6,575 nucleotides of DNA, taken from assembly GCA_902792495.1 (NCBI GenBank), contig CADBAC010000057.1, positions 1 through 6,575 on the forward strand, given 5' to 3'. Below, one piece after another: positions 1-6,575 of the stretch. The notes beneath the pieces were generated by a model. It made no database searches, was not told the origin of the DNA, and saw only the letters and a program-made list of their open reading frames with translations. A program made the position numbers and the translations under genes. Within the stretch, counting starts at the first letter, position 1. Each line of letters begins with the position of its first letter. The stretch is from Ruminococcus flavefaciens. GTDB lineage: Bacteria; Bacillota; Clostridia; Oscillospirales; Ruminococcaceae.

Positions 1-1389
1 GGTTCCCGATACGCCGAGAGGTACGCCTGCTGTGATGGCTACAAGGTCGCCGTCCTCAACAAGCCTGTGTGACTCAGCCGCTTCAACTGCGGCGGCAAAC
101 AAGTCGTCGGTATTGGTCTTTTCGTCGATGATGAACGGGATAACTCCCCAGCTCATGTTCATCTGTCTGCATACCACTTCGCTCATAGTACAGCCGATGA
201 TAGGACAGCTTGGACGGTACTTCGAGATAAGGCGTGCAGTCTGTCCGCCCAGCGATACAGTTATGATAGCCCTTGCGTTGAGGTCGTGGGCAGTTGTAAC
301 GGTAGCGTGTGCGATAGCCTCGGCTACGCTTCCGTTCTGGTCGTTGCTTCTCTGTGCGAAACGAGCCTTGTAGTTGATGTTGTTCTCGGTGGTCTCGGCA
401 ATGAGAGCCATTGTCTTTACAGCCTCAACAGGGAATGCACCTGCGGCGGTCTCGCCTGAGAGCATGATAGCGCTTGTGCCGTCGTAGAGAGCGTTTGCAA
501 CGTCGGTTATCTCCGCACGGGTAGGACGTGGATTGGTTATCATTGATTCCAGCATCTGTGTAGCTGTGATCACCTGCTTGCCTGCGTTGTAGCCCTTCTT
601 GATGAGTGACTTCTGGATGGCAGGTATCTGCTCGAAAGGTATCTCAACGCCCATATCTCCACGGGCAACCATGATACCGTCAGCGGCTTCAAGTATCTCG
701 TCGATATTCTCTACACCGTCGGTATTCTCTATCTTGGCGATGATACGCACATCGAACCAGCCAAGACTCTGTGTGAACTTTCTCAGGTAGTTGATATCAG
801 CGGCTGTGCGGACGAAGCTGGCAGCGATGAAGTCAAAGCCCATCTTTGAGCCGAATTCAAGGTCGTCCATATCTCTTTCGCTGAGGTAAGGCATTGACAG
901 CTTTACTCCCGGCACGTTGATACCCTTGTTATTGGAAAGAGTGCCGCCGTGAACTACACGGCATACGATCTCATTGGTGGTGACTTTTTCAGCCATAAGC
1001 TCGATAACTCCGTCATTAATGAGTATTCTCGTGCCCATGCTGACGTCACGGGGAAGCTTCTTGAAGCTGACGCTTCCTATCTTGTCGGTACAGAGCACAT
1101 CCTCGGTGGTAAGTGTGTATGTATCGCCGTCGTGTATCTCAACGGGCTTGTCGTCCACGAACTTGCCCAAACGTATCTCAGGGCCCTTTGTATCGAGGAG
1201 AGTAGCCACAGGAAGGTCAAGTTCCTTTCTGAGCTTTTCTATCTGGCGGAATCGCTTTTCGTGAGTTTCATAATCTCCGTGTGAGAAGTTGAAACGTGCA
1301 ACGTTCATGCCTGCCAGCATGAGTTCACGCATAATATTCTCATCATCAGTAGCGGGTCCGATAGTACAAACGATCTTGGTTTTTCTCAT
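1..1389 (-). CDS. pyk: Pyruvate kinase, 3' end cut by window edge
   Basis: Catalyses the last ATP-forming step of glycolysis, phosphoenolpyruvate + ADP to pyruvate + ATP, in the cytoplasm. The reading frame is open for 463 codons from the ATG at 1389 to base 1, so the C-terminus lies outside the window. The protein opens MRKTKIVCTIGPATDDENI. It has the R32/N34/S36 active-site strand (NFSHGD), DTKGPEIR at 66-73, and the family signature IIAKIENTDGV at 216-226 with catalytic K219 and metal ligand E221. D245 in ARGD is the second metal ligand, followed by TATQMLESM (275-283) and PRPTRAE (287-293). E71 in GPE is the residue type linked to potassium-dependent enzymes. Domain B spans roughly 70-165 and the C domain starts near 340. 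The last visible residues, GVPLGVSGT, are normally 10-15 residues from the end of a ~475-residue enzyme, but an added C-terminal domain cannot be excluded. A Shine-Dalgarno AAGGAG lies at 1400-1405, 10 bases before the ATG. It lies just downstream of pcrA on the same strand. Confidence 0.97.
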   Translation of the reverse strand, partial: MRKTKIVCTIGPATDDENIMRELMLAGMNVARFNFSHGDYETHEKRFRQIEKLRKELDLPVATLLDTKGPEIRLGKFVDDKPVEIHDGDTYTLTTEDVLCTDKIGSVSFKKLPRDVSMGTRILINDGVIELMAEKVTTNEIVCRVVHGGTLSNNKGINVPGVKLSMPYLSERDMDDLEFGSKMGFDFIAASFVRTAADINYLRKFTQSLGWFDVRIIAKIENTDGVENIDEILEAADGIMVARGDMGVEIPFEQIPAIQKSLIKKGYNAGKQVITATQMLESMITNPRPTRAEITDVANALYDGTSAIMLSGETAAGAFPVEAVKTMALIAETTENNINYKARFAQRSNDQNGSVAEAIAHATVTTAHDLNARAIITVSLGGQTARLISKYRPSCPIIGCTMSEVVCRQMNMSWGVIPFIIDEKTNTDDLFAAAVEAAESHRLVEDGDLVAITAGVPLGVSGT

Positions 1390-4300
1390 TTCAAAGCAAC
1401 TCCTTTATTATTTGTCGGTGGTATTATTGCATCGTTTCATCAAAGCTTCTTCAGCTTGGCGTAGTTAGCCATTATCTTCTTGGTGCCGACCTTTTCAAAT
1501 GCAACTTCCAGCATTGAGTCGTTGGCCATCGGTGTAACGGATACTACAGTGCCCTCGCCGAATATGTTATGTGCGACTCTCTCGCCTGCGGTATATGTCA
1601 CAGCTTCCTTCGGTGCGGCAGGCTTTGTCTTGTTTCTGGCAAGCTGCTGCTGAAGTGTAGCTGAATGTACCTCGGTCATGGACTTGTCTTCCTCCGCAAG
1701 CTTGCTTCTCATTGCTGCGGCGTTGTCGTGCTTCTCGATAAGCTCACTGCCTATCTCACGCATAAAACGTGAAGTAACATTTCTCTGTGTCTGGCCGAAG
1801 AGCATTCTCTGGCTGGCATTGGTCAGGTAAAGATGCTTCTTCGCTCTGGTGATGGCAACGTATGCAAGACGTCTTTCCTCCTCCATGTCGTCCTCGCTGT
1901 CGAATGAGCGTGATGAAGGGAAGATTCCGTCGTCAAGGCCTACCACGAATATATTGTCGTACTCCAGTCCCTTTGCCGAGTGAACTGTCATAAGAGTTAC
2001 CTTATCATCGGTCTCGGGGTCACGGTCAGCTTCTGTGTAGAGTGCCACTTCCTCAAGGAATCCGCCCAGTGTAGGCTCTTCCGATTCGTTCATGTACTGT
2101 ACCACAGAGCTGCGGAGCTCCTGTACGTTTTCTATCTTGGTATCGGCATTTTCAAGAGTTTTCAGGTAGTCGAGGTAGCCTGTCTTCTCCATTACCTCGT
2201 CAAGGAATTCATCCAGCGGCAGTTCTTCGGACTTCTGTGTGAGATCCTCGAACATCTCGTAAGCGTTTCTCAGGGATGATACCTTCTTTGCAAGAGGAGC
2301 GTACTCCTCGCAGGTCTTCAGCACATCGAAAGGTGAAAGCTTCAGGTCACGGCTGATGTCCTCGATGAGGGCAAGTGTTGAATCGCCTATGCCACGCTTC
2401 GGCTCGTTGATAATACGCTTGAAGCGGAGCATATCGTTATGGTTGTTGATGAAGGCAAGGTATGAGGTAACGTCCTTTATCTCCTTGCGGTCGAAGAATC
2501 GCATACCGCCGTAAACACGGTAAGGGATGCCGCACTTCATGAGCATACGCTCGATGGCGTTGGACTGTGCGTTCATACGGTAAAGGACTGCATTATCGGC
2601 ATATCTGCCTGTTTCCTTGTGGTACTTCTTAATGGTCTCGGCAACGAAATTAGCCTCGTCTGTCTCGTCCACAGCCTTGTACCAGTACACCTTGTCGCCC
2701 TGCTCGCCTGCTGTCCAGAGAGTCTTTGGCTTACGTCCCACGTTGTTGCCGATAACTGAGTTTGCGGCATTGAGGATAGTCTGGGTAGAGCGGTAATTCT
2801 GCTCAAGGCGTATCACCTTAGCGCCTGCGAACTGGTCCTCGAAGCCGAGGATGTTCTCGATATTTGCGCCACGGAATTTATAAATGCTCTGGTCGTCATC
2901 GCCGACTACGCAGAGGTTCTTGTGTGAATCAGAAAGAAGTGACACCAGTCTGAACTGAACATGGTTGGTATCCTGATACTCGTCCACCATGATGTACTTG
3001 TAGCGTGTGCGGTACTTCTCCAGCACCTCGGGGAACTGCTCGAACAGCTCAACTGTAAGTGTGAGTATATCGTCGAAATCAAGGGCATTTGCAGTTCTCA
3101 TGCTCTCCTGATAGCGGGCATAGATCTTGGAAACCATCTTCTTGCGGTAATCCTGGCCTGCGTCTGCACGAAGCTGCTCGGGAGTTATCATCTGATCTTT
3201 TGCACGGCTTATCTCGCCCAGTACAGCCTTTGGTGCAAGCTGCTTCTCGGAAATGTCCAGTTCAGCCATTACAGATTTTATCATTCTCTGACTGTCGTCG
3301 GAGTCATAGATAGTGAAGTCGCTGCCGTAGCCGAGAGCGGTTATCTCGCTTCTGAGGATGCGCACACAGGCTGAATGGAAAGTGGAAGCGTTTACCTTCA
3401 CAGCTTCCTCCTCGCCCAGCATAGCGGCCAGACGCTCTTTCAGCTCGCCTGCGGCCTTGTTGGTGAAAGTGATAGCAAGGATGTTCCAGGGCTTTATCGG
3501 ATCAACAGCAACGGTATCACGGAGGGTATCTGCGTCGTCGGTCTTTCCTGCGGCATAGTCCTTCAGGAAAGCGATATCCTCTTCGCTGCCGCTGCGTGTT
3601 TCATCATAGAAAGCGTTGCCGAACTTTATCATATTTGCGATACGGTTGACGATAACGGTAGTCTTACCGCTTCCCGCACCTGCCAGCACGAGAACAGGGC
3701 CGTTCACAGTGAACACTGCTTCCTGCTGCATATCGTTCATGCGGCTGAAATATTTTTTTAAAGCTTCCTGTTTTGCGGAAACGAATGAATTAGATGCCAT
3801 AGTAAAATCTCCATATAATTATAATAGTTTATCTTATATCACGTCCGTAAACGGGCGGATGAAATAGCTGTCAGAAATATTATACCACATTTTCGGAGCC
3901 TTGAAAAGTCCTGTGACGATATTTTTTCAATTTATATATTTCAGGCAGCACTTCACAAAGAATCCCCTGCGTTTTGTAAGGCGCTGCATAAACAGAAAAG
4001 CGCTCCCGATGTTATCATCAGAAGCGCCGATATTCTCAGGATCACAGTCCTGCCTTTGAATCTTCTTCGCTTTCAGTTGAAGTCTCAGAAGGATATATTT
4101 TTTCAAGTTCCGCTCTTCTCGTCTTTTTCAGTTCATACATCTTGTCATCCGCACGCTGGATGATGTCGAAAAGAGTTGTGTTTCCGTCAGCAGTTTCGAC
4201 TGCGTTGCCGATACTTGCAGAAAGGCGGTAAGGCTTCTTGATAATGCGGTTCATATTCTCTATCTTGGAATTGAAGCGTCTGATGAGTGCCTCGCCGTCG

Positions 4301-6575
4301 CCCTCATCCGCACCGGCTGTGAATATGACGAACTCATCGCCGCCGAATCTTGCACAGATGCTGTTGCTCTCGCAGCACTCGCTGATGACCGTGGCAAGGC
4401 GCTGAAGTGCGAAATCGCCTTCGTTATGGCCGTAGTTGTCGTTGATGTACTTGAGGCGGTCCATGTCGATGAAGCTGAGCATTATGGACTTTTTCTTCTC
4501 TGCGCACTTCCTGAACATCTCGTCGGCTCTCTTGATGAAGCCGTTTCTGTTGAAGATGTTGCAGAGAGGGTCGATGCTGTAAAGACGGTCAAGTTCGTCC
4601 ATAGCCTTGTTGAGATGGAAAAGCTTGCGGATATTCTCGATGGAGTTGCTGATATTCATTGTAAGAGTGTGGCACAGCAGACTGTTTATGGGAAAATCTC
4701 CGTTTGTGATTATATAGTATCCGAGAGTCCTGTCACGGAAATGCAGAGGCAGGAAATAATTGATATTGCCGCCTGTTTCCATAAGTTCCGGGAACATCTT
4801 GCTGCTGGGATAATATCCCACGCTTCTTCTCTCGCCCTTGTCCCAGATAAGGGGTGCAGTCATATAGCTTGCGTACTCCTCCTCGGGATCGGACGGAAGA
4901 TCAAGGGAGTCACGCCAGTCCTCGGTGAGACAGAGACAGAATTTCTCGCAGTCAAGTTCCTCGATAAAGCTTTCGATAACGTCAAAGTGATCGGAGGAAG
5001 ACTCGGTCTCGGCCAGTCCTGCGGTAAGTCTGTTGAGGAAAGAGATGTTCATGTTGGTGGTCTCGGTCTTGCGGTAGATCCGCTTTCTGAAGTCCTTGAT
5101 ATCCTCGCCCGTGCAATCGGGACAGCCGCAGCTTTCCGCAAATACGGGAGCAGCCACGAGCTTGCAGCTTTCGATGGCCTTGCCGCCTATCGCTTCCGCC
5201 AGCTTTCCCACAGCAGTATAGCCTGCCGCATAGAGCGGACGCTTTACCGTGGTCAGTGAAGGAGAGTAATTCCTTGCGTTGTATGTACAGTCAAATCCCG
5301 TAACGATAACATCATCGGGGACCTTGTAGCCTATCTTTTCAAGGGCGGAGATAGCCGCAAGCGCCATTGCGTCGTTGGCACAAATGATAGCGTCGGGAGT
5401 CTCACCTTTTGAGCGGCTGAAATTCTCGATAGCCATTCTGCCGTCGATGCTTCTGAATTCTCCGAAGTACACACGCTCCTCGTCCACACTGAGACCGTTT
5501 TCAGCCATTACCTCAATGAAGGCCCTGTATCTGTCAACGGCTTCGGGGTTGGCGAGAGGACCTGAAATGTAATTGAGCTTCTTTGCGCCGTGTTCACGGA
5601 TAACGTGGCGGACTATCTCTTTCATAGCCTCATTATTATTAATAGAGATATTGCAGAATTCAGGGATATCGCCGCTGTCAAAAACAACGGTAGGAACGCC
5701 CGCGCGCCTTATCTTGTCGGATATCATTTCCTTTACTGCCGAGTCGCTGATGGTGTTATTCATAAGTATAACACCGTCGAACTTTGTAAAATCGGCAAGC
5801 TGATATATCCTGTATTCGCCCGTGTCGAACTTTCTGCTTCCGAGGATGCCGCCGAATGCAGCGAAGTACGAAATATTTATATCGTTCTCCCTGGCATATT
5901 TATTGATGCCGCATATGATATTATACTGGTATTCTTCATCTATACCTGCAACAATTACTGCAATGTTAAGATATCTGGAATTGTCTTCATTCATAATTTC
6001 ACCTTCTGTGTCTGCAATATCTGTCAACAGACTCCCTGTCCGTTACATATAATATATTATAGCAATTTTCCGCATAAAATGAAAGTCCGAAAATGAATTT
6101 TGTATATATGCACATCCGCCGCCCCTTGTCATTGTGCACATTAACATCGACATATCAAAATTCGCCTTCATTTTATTTACCTAAAGTATATTTTAAAGCA
6201 TTATATACCAGATATACAATTTCATGTCATAACGTTTGAGCAAATTATACAAATACTGCCTGATATTGCGATAAAATAAAGCAAAATTTGATTGGTCAGG
6301 AAAGTTCTTAGCAAGAATCGACTTGTAAAATTCACAGAAATGTAATAAAATATAGACAGAGCTAAGGAAGAGATGGGACGCAGACCAGTCATAGTGGGAT
6401 GTGCTCTTCCAAGCCACGAAAACATATGAAATTAACTAATGAAGAAATTACGAAAGTGAGGAATGATTCACATGAGAAAGAGTAATCTCAAGAAGACAGT
6501 TGCAGGTGCACTTGCAAGCCTTATGTGTGCATTAAGCGTTCCTGCAGTTCCGACTGCTGTTTACAGCACAGCTTA

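Overview
The window reads as part of a Bacillota chromosome, most likely a Ruminococcus-like member of the Clostridia (Oscillospiraceae). That placement is an inference. It rests on moderate GC content in the genes against AT-rich spacers, a PcrA-type (not UvrD-type) helicase with a C-terminal Tudor domain, a cytoplasmic LacI-like sensor fused to GGDEF, and an exported protein with a Gram-positive style signal peptide. No ribosomal RNA or other decisive marker is present.

The layout from left to right is as follows. Positions 1-1389 (minus strand) hold pyruvate kinase, complete at its N-terminus and cut by the left edge after 463 codons. Positions 1440-3800 (minus) hold the ATP-dependent DNA helicase PcrA, 50 bases upstream of pyk with no terminator between them, so the two are probably co-transcribed in the order pcrA-pyk. 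Positions 3801-4041 are a spacer with the pcrA promoter, a second hairpin, and a very good intrinsic terminator for the gene upstream. Positions 4042-5994 (minus) hold a 650-residue cytoplasmic protein with a LacI/periplasmic-binding-protein-like sensor domain, a GAF-like middle region and a catalytically intact GGDEF domain. Positions 5995-6471 are an AT-rich spacer carrying divergent promoters and, on the plus strand, a potentially structured leader. Position 6472 to the right edge is the first 34 codons of an exported protein, running in the opposite direction.

Most of the window is ordinary housekeeping DNA. The part that deserves attention is the right third: a predicted ligand-sensing cyclic-di-GMP synthase divergent from a secreted-protein gene whose transcript appears to start with a compact internal-loop hairpin and to carry its ribosome binding site in a second small hairpin. 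The leader does not match a riboswitch family I can name, and any connection between it and the cyclase is speculative.
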